Source: Spongospora subterranea f. sp. subterranea (lineage: Eukaryota; Endomyxa: Phytomyxea; Phytomyxea; Plasmodiophorida). Taken from it: a stretch of 64,000 nt of DNA. This document shows positions 13,018 to 24,205 of the stretch, piece after piece. Under the pieces are notes generated by a model that saw nothing but the letters and a program-made list of their open reading frames with translations, was not told where the DNA came from and did not search any database. The stretch is taken from positions 62,001-126,000 of the forward strand of contig JAUGWO010000104.1 of assembly GCA_049724395.1 (NCBI GenBank). The letters are read 5' to 3'. How positions within the stretch are numbered: position 1 is the first letter of the stretch; the number at the start of each line of letters is the position of its first letter. A program made the translations under genes and the position numbers.

Positions 13018-15414
13018 ATGAGCGGCGTCGCTCACCGCATCTTATATTCGAATGACGAGTTACGTGCGCTGGCTATGTCGCCTGCCGCTCTGGAGAAGCC
13101 ACCGGATCTGTTGAGAGCCGTTGATAGGTTGATTAGCTGTGGAGCGTTTCAATTAAGATTGTAATGCACGTTTTCAAATTGCAGGTCTTCACATAATGGA
13201 ACGGTAGCTATTCCTTCTAGGCTCTCCAGGACAAATAAACAGAAATCAATTCCCCAAGGTTTCCCAGCGTCGTTCCTTTCGCTTTCAAAGTTTCTGATCA
13301 TATATTCTCAGTCGCACCTGCGCCCCCTATGCCTCCGAAATGGAAACCGAAGCCTTTAGAACAAAAACCGAATGCCCAAACTGAATTCAGAAGGTAATCA
13401 ACGAACCAGTTTGAATCTCCGGTTTACCAATGGTGGTTTTAGTCGTCACTGGGAGGCAGATTCAGGTCGCATCTTCGTGTTTGCAGTTGTAATGACCTAA
13501 CAATCTATCCAGTAGGCTCAGAAGATGCTGAAGATATGGATACCCCAGCATGGGCTAATGATAGTGTTGATTTCACCGAAAACTTTGATTTCAGGTCTGT
13601 CCGTTTCATATCCATTTGACCGATTTTCATTTTTTCTCAGCCAAGCGACTTTAGAAAGAGACCGTGAAAAACTAGGTATTGCAGCGTTTACGCCCGCTCA
13701 TTACGTGGGAAGATTGACTCTGAGGAATCCTCATCGTAGTTGAACCGGCTGCGCAATCCTCATCACACTCACGTTTTTCTTTTGTTGAGTCTGGAGCGCA
13801 CTCACATTCCGATGAAGGTTCAAACGTTAGGCAACAATCATCAAGGTTGCTAGTACCTGATGTTTCGAATCCGCCTTCCGCGGCTGTATTAAGTTCCGCT
13901 TCAAAGTCTAGGTAAAAATCGTATTCAATGATGAGCGTCAAGATTAAGTTATTCGAAAAGGTTTAATTTTGTCAATGAACCTGAGAAACCAAATGCTCCG
14001 GTGGGTCAACATTTTCTGACTAAGACTACATCAAGCCAGTCCTCGCTGCATGTAAGGTTTTGTTGTCATTGAGGCAGACTTTAAACGAATGCACAGCAAA
14101 AGCGCCCAAGTGCTCGAGCTTCAGAAAACACTAGACCTTCAAGCTCACAAGTCCCACCAAGAACACCGCAAATGTATGGCTTAAAGGTGTCCAATAGCAA
14201 TGTTTTAACTTTCAGCAGGCCTCTTTCGTTACCGAAAGGAACCGTTATTGAGGTTGAACAAATGTTTCAGATGTTTGCAATGGCCAACCCTAACAATCAG
14301 CCCACTCATGTTCCCCATCCGCCGTTACCGACAATGCCATCGCCTTATTTTCCTGGTCGGACTGGTAATTCTTCTGATCTGCTGAGGCTTCCGAGAGGGG
14401 GAGATCCACAGAACCATTTCAACAATGAGGATAACATTGCCCATGCTCGAGTCTCCGCTTCCCGGAAAAATAACGCTGAGCGTCCTGTATCTCATTCATC
14501 CGGTTCTTCTCAATCCTCAATCCCTGCTGGGCTTCGTTCCCAAAGTGGTAGCCCGCTAAATCAGACCAGTATTAACGTGCATTTGACGCGCACACAATCG
14601 TCCGCTCCTCCAGGTATTGTCATTAGGGGTTCACCGGATTCTGAGCTTCGGTTCGACACACCCTCGGAGCAGTCCAAGCGTTTACAAGGCCGTACCTCAC
14701 CGAATGTCCAAGGCCAATCTCAACTTTCCAATTCTGCTTCTGCTAATTCAATCGATCAGTTGACCCGTTCACAAGGCCGTTCTTCGCCGCAGCAACGGAA
14801 TTTGCAAGGTCATTCCCCTTCTAATCAGGTGATCATCAAAAGTTTGGCTGAGCATACCGAAGTTTCAGTTTTGCCACCTACCATCAATGGTAAATTATCT
14901 CAATCCATAGCCGCCAGTTTGCAGCAAAAGTCGAGGGTCATGGATCCATACCGTCAGGCGCCTGTTCCAGTCAGGGTTCAGACTGATGATATACATGCGA
15001 GGACTCATGTTCCGCGTTCACCAGCTGGATTACACCAGGCACCCTTGTCTCGTATCGATTCACGCCCGCCGAGCGGAATTCAATCAATCTCGCCTTCAAA
15101 ACCGGCTGCGGCGCGACTTGCATCAGATGACCCATCAGGTTTCCCATATTGTCTTCTGCTTTAGTTTACTGTTAACCTTCTTCCAGGAAATCCTAAATCA
15201 ATTCCATCAGCGAATCCCAGAAATAGACCAAAGCCTATTGTACCCGCCGGTTCAGCCCCTCCTGCTTATGTTCGGTCATACATGAATATGCAAACAACCG
15301 AGCATGCTCCTTTGGTCCCATATGCGCCTCCTGGTATGTCCGGTCCACCATTCTTCTCGACAGCTCACTATCCCCCGCCTGCTCGGTATCCTCCTCCTCA
15401 CTCGCCATTTAGAT
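13018..15414 (+). CDS. Probable eIF4E-binding, intrinsically disordered protein (4E-T-like)
   Basis: The first exon opens MSGVAHRILYSNDELRALAM. The YxxxxL-type element in ILYSNDELRAL, near the N terminus and followed by proline-rich residues (SPAALEKPPDLL), resembles the eIF4E-binding start of 4E-T (YTKEELL...). Later exons give an acidic/aromatic segment (DTPAWANDSVDFTENFDF) like the WF-containing acidic patches of such proteins. A long Ser/Pro/Gln-rich disordered body follows (14170-15150), and the Pro/Tyr-rich C terminus ends PPPARYPPPHSPFR. No folded domain is visible. 4E-T family members repress or store mRNA in P-bodies. The low-complexity body gives no independent support, so the identity rests on the N-terminal motif and overall architecture. 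Exon joins between 13165 and 14170 are uncertain. Confidence 0.5.
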
Positions 15415-15618
15415 AGCTTTACCAATCAGCATAATATTGAGTATTATGAATATACGATACGAATTTATTTTTTCAGCATCTAAAAGTCTGAATCGTCAAC
15501 TAAACTCATTTGTCGGTACAGAGATGCAATTCGCAGTCCGCGCGGATAGAACATACAGTTTGGTCTTTCCTCTCAGTCGGTTGGCGATTCTTCCACACAG
15601 CCGTTGGGTCACTTCACC

Positions 15619-16160
15619 ATGGTTGTCGGCCGGGTTGATTTGGTGATACTTTTCTGATGCCTGGTTCAGGTGAAGGTTGGAGATGTTGCTCCGAATTTCT
15701 CGATCCCAGACCAGGACGGGGCAACGATTTCGTTATCGGATTTCAAAGGCAAACGCAATGTGGTTATATTTTTCTATCCGAAAGATAACACGCCTGGCTG
15801 CACCAAAGAGGCTTGTTCGTTTCGTGATAATATGGCCGTTTTCAACGAGCTTGACGCAGAAGGTAGAGATTGCGACGGTTATTCAGGCTCGATCGTTCGG
15901 CAGGTTGACGCTAATCTTTTACAGTGATCGGGATCAGCAATGACACCATTGAATCGCATAAAAAATTCGCTGAGCAGTTCCAGCTGAAGTTCCGCCTTGG
16001 ATCCGATCATCAGGGTGACGTCCGGAAGCTCTACAATGTCACCAGCACATTTGGCATTCCTGGCCGTGTCACTTTCGTTGTCGATAAGAGCGGAATCATA
16101 CAGGAGATGTACGATAGCCAGGTAATTCCGACAAAAACAAATCGATTATTGTGGATCTGA
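15619..16160 (+). CDS. Atypical 2-Cys peroxiredoxin, BCP/PrxQ type
   Basis: This thiol peroxidase reduces hydrogen peroxide and organic hydroperoxides. The core reads [15 protein letters not shown], then [18 protein letters not shown]. Here the first Cys of PGCTKEAC is the peroxidatic residue and the second, five positions on, the resolving Cys, which is the PrxQ arrangement. Later [19 protein letters not shown] and the [16 protein letters not shown] strand complete the fold. The first exon codes only MVVGR (15619-15633) before a 36-nt intron; introns then lie at 15634-15669 and 15863-15924. At the C terminus the open frame stops at 16160. A 49-nt GT-AG intron starting at 16122 is possible, and the expected helical tail (HMKRAKSAITAISAL, ending about 16234) lies in another frame, so the last exon is uncertain. 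No clear targeting peptide is seen. Confidence 0.85.
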
Positions 16161-16343
16161 GTCTGAACAGGATTTGGATGCATGAGCACATGAAGCGAGC
16201 CAAATCGGCAATAACCGCCATTTCCGCTCTTTAAATACAGACAAATCTTCGCCGTTCATCATTTTTACTGTGAGTTATAAACATCGATTTATCTATATCT
16301 TCGCCATATCAATATCATTTCGCATTACTCCTCGTCTAGCCAA

Positions 16344-17202
16344 ATGTCTCATTTCGGATTTAGACCCTTTTCGAAGTTCAGGAAGGATCAACAGCGCCTG
16401 ACGCATTGTTGCACCTGTGCAGGAGCCGGACGGGCTGCGCCCTGGCGCAATGGCGAGTGGTTGTGTAACCGTGACCCGTATACATATAGGTAGGGGATAG
16501 GGGGCTGCGCTTTGGATGGCGACAACCAATCGAAGTGCAGCACGGTCAACGAGCGCCCAATGTCCGGTTTACCGGACGATTTCTTCTCGGCATCGTCGGG
16601 CCTGTCCCAGAAGAAGGGCAGGAAATCACAGGTGGGCGCCTTGTCCAAACCCAAACGCCCGGCCGATGAAGACAAGACGACTTCTTTACCAAAGCGATTG
16701 AAACCCACTCCCTCCGTCGTGGGTTGAAGTTCCCGCCCCGGTGTCGTTCCCAGTGATTGCGACGTCAACGCCGAACCAATTGATGTAGTTTTAGAGCTCC
16801 TAAATGGAGATATATATATATCGCTAATATCCCTCTCGTCAATAGAGATGCGTTTCGCGACTTCGAACAGGACGTTGCTGCGATATCCGCCGAACAGACA
16901 ATGCATAATAAGGAAATGGTGGAGGCCCTCAACCGGCAAAGAACAGAAACGGAGTCTGATGAACAAAAGTACAATTGCGACATTGGTTGATCCGACGCGT
17001 TTTCTGATCGGTTTTAATTCACAGAGAAATGGTCGACCGGGTCGGAGAACTGAGAAAACGCAGCGAGGCGTACAAGGCCAGGAAAGCGGACCGGCGCCGA
17101 GCACAGCCGCCATCAGGGCACAAACCTGCAGAACCGCAATCCGAACTTGCTCGGGACGACTTACTCGACCCCGATACGGTTTGGAGGAATCGCGCCCTAT
17201 AA
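16344..17202 (+). CDS. ZNF830: ZNF830/CCDC16-like nuclear protein
   Basis: ZNF830 is a splicing-associated nuclear protein with an N-terminal zinc finger, a conserved LP.GFF(D) segment and a C-terminal coiled coil. Here exon 1 (16344-16489) gives a Cys-containing start (LTHCCTCAGAG), and a 51-nt intron follows. Exon 2 carries MSGLPDDFFSASSGLS and a basic KRPADEDK stretch. The later exons encode the helical part DAFRDFEQDVAAISAEQTM and EMVDRVGELRKRSEAYKARK. The protein ends DDLLDPDTVWRNRAL, close to the conserved family tail (LLSQDWRVKGALL in human). The zinc finger is degenerate: the expected second Cys/His pair is not obvious. Joins between 16715 and 16850 are unresolved. The match is good at the C terminus and weak at the N terminus. 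Its stop lies 179 nt before the methyltransferase ATG. Confidence 0.55.
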
Positions 17203-17381
17203 TCGTCATCCTAAAAACAGCTCATTTCTTTTCACGAAACCGCGTCCGTTATTCACCCCAGATCGGGAGATCGCCAGGTGTGGCGTCGTGGGCGATGGCC
17301 CCGCAGAGTATTCTCCAATCCCCCTGAATTTCGCTAGGGCGCCATCCTGGCCTGGATTCACCCAGTTGGACACGCCGCGCC

Positions 17382-20123
17382 ATGGGGTTCACCGAGGACG
17401 ATCTGCTTTCCACGTTCAGCGAATGGAATCGGTCGATCGTCGCCGCACCCGACGTCGACCTGCGCCAGAGCGCCGACGTGTTCGTGGCGGTCTTGCTGGG
17501 CGAAAAGGCGGCGGTTTTCGATGCGGCCACGAGCCAGATCCGATTGAGCGAGACGGTTGTTCTGGGGCGTTGCGCCATTGATCAATAAATCCACGATCTG
17601 ATTCATATCCAGGGAGACGTCCTCTCCGTTCACCGAACGCTGTTCTCGATGTTCCAGCGATCGGTGTCCGCCTTGTCCGCCGCCGATCGCTCCCGAATCG
17701 CCTCGGCGAAATGCGCCCTGCTTCGCCAGTCGCCGGTTCGCAAAGTGGGTGGCGATTACTTCACGCCAATGGTCTGGGTCAGAATTGCCCATCAAACCCT
17801 TGATCGCCATCTAGGTTGGGATTTGACTATCGTTTTCCGTTTTCGTTCAACCCAAAACACATTATCGTTTTGCTGTTTTCGCGATCGTGATTTGTTTCTG
17901 ACGAAGTCGGAAGGCGGCGAGTGGCACAAAACGCACACGGTTTGGGACGCGTCGTGCGGTACTGGAAATCTCACACGAACTCGCCAGATTCGCCAACTGC
18001 TTCTGTCAACTAAACACGAGCAGGTCCCGCGTCGTCCACGAACCGGAAACCGCCACATTTTTTCTCACGATCTGCGTGTGTCTCTGTCAGGATATTCGCA
18101 TCATGGAGCTGTTGGGCTATTGCCGGTCGTCCAACGCCCGTTGCGCCCCGTTCGATTTCCTGTCGTCGATGGGGGTGCCGGACGGGTTCGCCCCGGTCCT
18201 GTCCTGCGCCACCCGCGTCCTGTTCCTGAACAACCCCCCGTATAAGACGGCCAACGAGCAGAGCTTCATTGCCCGGGTAGAACGCCAATCTGGCGTATCG
18301 TCGACGAACGTTAAACAGGTCATTCCCAGTTCGTCCTTCTTTTCCCTTCAACTCCCGTCAATTTCCCTCATCTGTCCCAATGTCGTCATTTTTTCGATTT
18401 CAGCTTTTTTGGGACAACGAACTCGGTTCATTCTTTTGAAATATCTGAATTTTCGCCGTACCGCCCTTGTTTTGTCAATCAGTATCTCCTTTTTCGCTTG
18501 GCGGCAATTGGTGATTTACGACTGATGAATGGCAACAGATGATGAAGAAGGCGAAGCTGACCAGGGACGGGAACCAGGTCGGTAAATGAAGCGACTTTTG
18601 CCAACGGACCCCCGCTGGGGGATTCACCAATCGCAGTTGACGGTCCAGTTCATGTTCAAGTTGAGCGAGATATCCCGTTCGGCGATCTGCCAACGAGCGC
18701 GATCCAATGGCGGCGTGTTCCTGGCCATCTTCACGCCGACCAATATCCTGATCGGCCCCGGATACGAGTCGTTCATGAGGTGATCTCGTGATCAATGGGC
18801 AACGCCTTATCAATTGATCGAAACGTCGCTTGTTTCAGGTTCTGGTCGACGCATTGGGAATACCTGGGCGGATTCATCTTCCCATCGCAATCGTTCTCCG
18901 ACGTGAAGGGCGCGTTCTCCGTCACGTTCTCTATCTGGCGAGCGTATCCATCCGTTCAACCTTCATCGTCCGCTACGACCTCCTATCCCGTTCAGGTCTT
19001 CCAACAGGTTGGCGCGCGTCCGTTCCCGCATCCAACGCAACCCGAGCTGACGGTTCCAGGTCGCCGGCGGGAACGTGACCAACGACGGCGACGGGCGGAT
19101 CCTTCTGCGCGCCGTTCCCCGCCACGAGCGCCTGAACTACTGGGCGCGATCGGATCGAGCCGGGACGGACCTGATCCCGTCGGTCCCGCTGACCAGCGCG
19201 TTATCGGTCCAGACCCCATCCTGCAGGTACGTGGGTCGTGGCGCCATCCGCCCTGACTGTGGTGGTGTGCCATTCCATGAATGATGATTCCGCACAGGTA
19301 CAGGGCGTTGGCCCAGCTGCCGCGCGACGCGCTCGGCTACTGCCACTCGAACGGGAACAGCGTCCAGCATAACGGCCAGCTGGTGGGCCTGTATTCGTCG
19401 ACGTTCGCCGCCGGGCACGGGTTCGTGGTCTGTGGCGATAACTTCCTCAGGGCCTGTGCGGTGTTCGCCGCGCGTCGCCTGATCACCCGTTCGTGGCTGA
19501 ACTGGCAATCGGAATATTCCCGTCCGATCCAGGACCATCCTGGTCTGGTGTCCTGGATGCGCGACGCCGTCGTATTCGCCCTGTTCGACACCAAATCTAA
19601 TCAGTCGTCGCTCCGGTCGCCGGTCGTCGTCGCCAATGCTTGGTTCTGGACCGATGCGCCGCGAATACGACAACTGGCCGAGGACGTCAAATTCCAATCA
19701 ATGATCGACGACCTTGATGCGTCAACGGCCCGCTCTGAACCGTTCGTCGCCCGTTGGCTGAGGGATAATCGCAGCGAACTCGGTGCGTTGTCGTCGAAAA
19801 TGCTCATGTTTTTCTCGGATTTCATTATTGACAATCGCACAGGCGCCGAGGCGATCGACCTCCTGGGGTTCGCCGACCACGTTTTGGAAACGACCATGGC
19901 GTTGCGTCGGTCGGTGCATCTGTCGGGAGCGCAGTTGGAGCTATCGTTGGCGTCGTGGGATGCCGGCTGGTATCAGATACGGAAGGCGCTGCAATCCGTC
20001 CCCTCGGGCACAGCCCACCTTCTCGCCACTTGGAAAACACGTCGCGCCGCCCTCGCCGCCCGTCTACAACCCGGGGTCTACGAGTTCGGATTCCTCGCCG
20101 ACCTCAACAATAAATCGCGCTAA
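17382..20123 (+). CDS. DNA N6-adenine methyltransferase of phage/bacterial type, nine exons
   Basis: An AdoMet-dependent DNA adenine-N6 methyltransferase is predicted. The nine exons are 17382-17555, 17613-17814, 17914-18023, 18091-18318, 18539-18577, 18637-18779, 18839-19007, 19060-19226 and 19298-20123. All introns are GT-AG (52-220 nt) and the phases are consistent, giving 685 residues with no break. Motifs in order: GGDYFTP (residues 104-110, the GxFYTP box before the catalytic domain), DASCGTGNL (137-145, AdoMet-binding motif I), FDFL (183-186) and NNPPY (209-213, catalytic motif IV). Next come a QFMFKL...VFLAIFTP block, a DVKGAFSVTFSIW segment and the C-terminal SNQSSLR box. This order is the one known from stand-alone Mod-type enzymes of phages, gut bacteria and some large DNA viruses. 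The gene is GC-rich compared with the housekeeping genes. No restriction domain is fused and no restriction partner lies nearby. Confidence 0.88.
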
Positions 20124-20397
20124 CATTCTAGTCTAACCGCCTTCGTGTCGCAAATTGGGTGGGTCGGTGTCGAATTCTGGTCAAACGCCATGCGTTTAGC
20201 ACCGCCCCATCGTTCACACAGCCTTGACGCATCTGTCCGGGGAAATGAGCCAGTTCGGGACCAAAACGTCGATTTTGCCAACTCGGAGTCCGACGACGCA
20301 GAACCGAAAGAAAAACGCGTTTAAAGAGTGTATTGTGAATGTGAGATCAGGACGGCCGTAATCAATCGCAACTCCACTAGTCGACTAGATCAGCCAC

Positions 20398-21114
20398 TTA
20401 GGCCATGTTCTTCGCCGTCTCCAACTTGTTCGTGACGGTGTCCACGATCGTCCTGGTCTCCGCCTTCTTCGCCTCTGCCGCCTCCAGGGCCGCCGCCTTG
20501 TCGGCGACGAACTGTTCGGATTTGCCGAATTTTGCCACGAGCAATTGCGCCTGAATAGCGGCCAGATCCATGGCGATTTTCGCCTCGGCCACCTTCTTCT
20601 TGTAATGTTCCACCTTCTGATCCCGTTTCATCTCTTTCACTTTCCCTTCGAACGATTTGGCGGCGCTGTGTTCTGAATCCACCTTCTCCTTCTCGACCAA
20701 CGCCTTCTGCTCGTCCGCGATCCTGACCTTATCGCCCGCGTCTTTTTCGGCCTTGGTCACCTTTTCGAGCTGATCCGGCGTCAGATTCGCCTTCGACTCG
20801 GACAGGAATTGCTCTAACAGCACCTTCCTCACTTGCAGATGGTGTCTAATCCTCTTGTTGAACGCCAGATCGTGTTTAACCTGTTCCAGAGCAGTGGCGA
20901 TCGCCCCGAACTTCTTCTCCACGTCCGTCACCTTCGCGAACCGGGTCTTGTCGGCGACGAACGCCACGTACGTCTCCCTGGGCGTCGGCGGGTCCTTGGT
21001 CATCGAGGCGACGACATAGAAATATGTGAGAGAGACGGCGACGATCACGCTGAGCAAGATCAGGGCCGCCGCCGATATGATCACAATCGACACGCTCCGT
21101 GGCTGTCTCGACAT
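20398..21114 (-). CDS. Single-pass membrane protein with coiled-coil body, family member A
   Basis: No known family was recognised. The intronless ORF gives 238 residues from the ATG at 21114. A short basic start (MSRQPRSVS) leads into one membrane helix (residues about 10-33, IVIISAAALILLSVIVAVSL), so it is probably a signal anchor. After it come PTPRETYVAFVADKTRF and then about 180 charged, Ala/Lys/Glu-rich residues predicted to be helical or coiled-coil, including VRKVLLEQFL and LTPDQLEK. No Cys is visible in the body. It resembles members B and C: shared (T/V)R..Y.AF after the membrane helix, (M)R(K/E)..LL about 60 residues later, then an LT..Q element. It converges with the methyltransferase gene and is divergent from B across the 68-bp minisatellite. 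Confidence 0.7.
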   Translation of the reverse strand: MSRQPRSVSIVIISAAALILLSVIVAVSLTYFYVVASMTKDPPTPRETYVAFVADKTRFAKVTDVEKKFGAIATALEQVKHDLAFNKRIRHHLQVRKVLLEQFLSESKANLTPDQLEKVTKAEKDAGDKVRIADEQKALVEKEKVDSEHSAAKSFEGKVKEMKRDQKVEHYKKKVAEAKIAMDLAAIQAQLLVAKFGKSEQFVADKAAALEAAEAKKAETRTIVDTVTNKLETAKNMA

Positions 21115-22610
21115 TGCTCCAAATATGTACTGTGTCGAAAACGGGGTCGACCTGATCAACAGGCGCCACTTTTGACTCCTGGACAACTCCGTGCGGCCCA
21201 CGGTTCGGACTTGCCCCAGTGGATCACATGGTCTGGCTACAGTGACAAATGACTGGGTAACAGCAGTGTAACAGGCAGTGTAACAGGGTAGTGTAACGAT
21301 GGCGGGGGCCGGATTCATATGATACACTTTGATGACTGTTTGATCCAGTCCCAATGTGAATACATTTATGTGTACATTATTGTCAACCAGGTTGTGGTTG
21401 TGCTGTACCAGTGACCTCACCAATCGATGTGCAGTGTTGAACATGTCGAATTCCCCAGGTTTGATCTTGGAATATTGTTGTTTTGCGCTTCCGGTTGGTC
21501 AGGGGGAAACAGAGGTTGTCTGTTCGTTTGTCCGTTGGACTTCTGTGATTTGTCTGCTATAAGTGTTCATTCGCGCTTCTCGCCGGTAAACAAGGGCAGA
21601 ACGCGTCGATCTTCAGCCAGGAACTTATGAATAAGGAACACTAGCCACAAATTACAGCTAACAAGTACAAAATGGACCTTGCTCAAATCAAGAACCGGTA
21701 GCCAGAATCACCCCATTTATTCAATAGTATCGTCGTCTACCATTTTTTGCAGCCATCAAAACCCAATCGAGCAAATTTACATTGGAAATCTCTAAAAGCA
21801 TTCCTCGTACCCTGGATGCGATCTTAATCGCATCCATTTCCCGCTGCAATTGCAGCTTCTCAGCTAGCGCTATCCATTACTTTGCCCCTTTCGATGCCTA
21901 ATGTTGACTGGCCAAATAACTTGTATCTGAAAAAATAACCGCTTTTGAGATTGGGAAAGTGGTTGGGTTTATACGCATCTGTCATAGACAATGGACAATT
22001 CCAAACACAAACCTTTCAACCGCTGTCGTCGTTTCTGAGTCAAATTGGCACCTAAAGCTCCTGTCCTGGCACAGAAACAGGACCATAAAACAACGCAGAA
22101 CTGATTCCATGATCAGTTTCGTCAATCAAACCGACGAAAGATTCAGCGTCACCACGAAGAACAGTGACAAAATCTGCGAGAGTGTAACACTGTTACAGAG
22201 CGGCCAGATGGGTCGTGCAGTGTTTGAGGACGTTATTGTGTTACAATCGCCATGATCGTTCCAGATATTGTGTGTATTTTTCAACAAACTGTTCAGCGGA
22301 TTCGTTTCAATCTGGACGATGGTTTACTCTGAGACAATTGACGGAACTCGTGATTAACTGGGCCATCGTTTCACCCCTATTTATCCGGGAACAGAATAAA
22401 ACGGTCATTTGATAAACATCAATTGAATCGATCCACTAACAGAATCTCGTGAAATGAATGTGTCGGTGGCCAACACACCTACTCCATCACAGTCTCATAT
22501 CGTTGTTGGAATAACTCTGTCGCCATGTGTAATGGCCTTGAACCTTTGCCCTAATTGTTTGGTTGTGGTTGCCGTCCAACACCAATGGGTATTGAGTCGG
22601 AGTCGTCCTG
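21115..22610. other. Intergenic region between members A and B, left part
   Basis: About 1.5 kb has only short frames. A frame at about 22100-22255 reads as hydrophilic protein but matches nothing I know. Three short direct repeats of CAGTGTAACAGG-like sequence occur at 21262-21300. No clear TATA element for gene A was found. Confidence 0.4.
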
Positions 22611-23640
22611 CGTTGTCTCGATAGGGTTTTATCAGCAGTTGACCGCCATCCTCTCGTCCTATCAAATGCACCAAAACACCGTTGTCTCGATAGGGTTTTA
22701 TCAGCTGTTGACCGCCATCCTCTCGTCCTATCAATGCACCAAAACACCGTTGTCTCGATAGGGTTTTCAATCAGCAGTTGACCGCCATCCTCTCGTCCTA
22801 TCAAATGCACCAAAACACCGTTGTCTCGATAGGGTTTTATCAGCTGTTGACCGCCATCCTCTCGTCCTATCAATGCACCAAAACACCGTTGTCTCGATAG
22901 GGTTTTATCAGCAGTTGACCGCCATCCTCTCGTCCTATCAATGCACCAAAACACCGTTGTCTCGATAGGGTTTTATCAGCAGTTGACCGCCATCCTCTCG
23001 TCCTATCAATGCACCAAAACACCGTTGTCTCGATAGGGTTTTATCAGCAGTTGACCGCCATCCTCTCGTCCTATCAATGCACCAAAACACCGTTGTCTCG
23101 ATAGGGTTTTATCAGCTGTTGACCGCCATCCTCTCGTCCTATCAATGCACCAAAACACCGTTGTCTCGATAGGGTTTTATCAGCAGTTGACCGCCATCCT
23201 CTCGTCCTATCAATGCACCAAAACACCGTTGTCTCGATAGGGTTTTATCAGCAGTTGACCGCCATCCTCTCGTCCTATCAATGCACCAAAACACCGTTGT
23301 CTCGAGGGATAGGGTTTTATCAGCAGTTGACCGCCATCCTCTCGTCCTATCAATGCACCAAAACACCGTTGTCTCGATAGGGTTTTATCAGCAGTTGACC
23401 GCCATCCTCTCGTCCTATCAATGCACCAAAACACCGTTGTCTCGATAGGGTTTTATCAGCAGTTGACCGCCATCCTCTCGTCCTATCAATGCACCAAAAC
23501 ACCGTTGTCTCGATAGGGTTTTATCAGCTGTTGACCGCCATCCTCTCGTCCTATCAATGCACCAAAACACCGTTGTCTCGATAGGGTTTTATCAGCTGTT
23601 GACCGCCATCCTCTCGTCCTATCAAATGCGCCACAACACA
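22611..23640. repeat. 68-bp minisatellite, 15 copies
   Basis: Fifteen head-to-tail units each start GTTGTCTCGATAGGG (22611, 22681, 22750, ... 23575). Most are 68 bp; a few are 69-74 bp because of small insertions, such as AGGG in the copy at 23297. Two subtypes alternate irregularly at one position, CAGCAG or CAGCTG. The last copy is truncated and diverged. The period is not a multiple of three, so the long minus-strand frames through it are by-products. It lies between the divergent genes A and B. Confidence 0.97.
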
Positions 23641-23986
23641 CACACTCACACTACCATTCTACCGGAAAACGACGTGGTGGAACATGCCGTCCCAAATGCG
23701 ATTGGCTCCGATCCCTAAATCAATACCGCCTTTGATTCTATCTTCGTGAAATCTTCTCTGTTTTCGATAACGTGTTCAAGCGGGGTTTATTACAAAGAAC
23801 GACTAATGATGATCGTGTTTCTCCCCCCCGGACACTATCGAATATCATTCAACCAATTACCGATTCGCCCCCAACAAGATAATCCCATACGCCACATTCA
23901 TTCTAGGTATTTAAGTCAATCAATCACCGTCCTCAATTGAGTCAATCTCCGACCAGTTGACTGAATCCCATTACCGGATATGATAG

Positions 23987-24001
23987 ATTGACCCGAATTG
24001 A
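23987..24001 (+). promoter_or_regulatory. 15-bp motif shared with the upstream region of member C
   Basis: ATTGACCCGAATTGA lies 205 nt before the ATG of member B. The same 15 bases in the same orientation relative to the gene lie 155 nt before member C (33198-33212). No other exact copy was noticed in the window. It is a candidate regulator binding site or a relic of common promoter ancestry. Confidence 0.45.
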
Positions 24002-24057
24002 GTCAACGACCGGAACTTGTCGGCTATCGATATGGCCAATCGGGTCTGTTCTGGGGA

Positions 24058-24067
24058 CTATAAATAC
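24058..24067 (+). promoter_or_regulatory. TATA box of member B
   Basis: ACTATAAATA lies 139 nt before the ATG at 24206. It is followed by a C/T-rich leader (24115-24180) containing an imperfect direct repeat of TCTCCATCTCTAACACC. The arrangement is a typical core promoter with a pyrimidine-rich initiator region. Confidence 0.55.
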
Positions 24068-24205
24068 GTGGGATTCCCCCCCAATATAATCATATTCCAA
24101 TCCAGTTCCTAAATATTAAAACTCTTCTCCATCTCTAACACCACTTTTCTCCATCTCTAACACCCCTCTTCTCTCTTTTATTCTATCGCCATCTCCACCT
24201 CCAAC

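Noticed and set aside
17586-17588. In-frame TAA in the methyltransferase
   Set aside because: It falls inside a 57-nt GT-AG interval (17556-17612) whose removal keeps the frame, so it is intronic. A changed genetic code is not needed, and other genes use all three stops normally.
18404-18426. Extra small exon (LFWDNELG) in the methyltransferase
   Set aside because: It runs into a stop and breaks phase. Treating 18319-18538 as one intron gives the expected family sequence (VKQMMKKAKLTRDGNQLTVQF).
22487-23434. Long minus-strand frames with FWCIDRTRGWRSTADK repeats
   Set aside because: They are translations of the 68-bp minisatellite in rotating frames, with no start context or domain.
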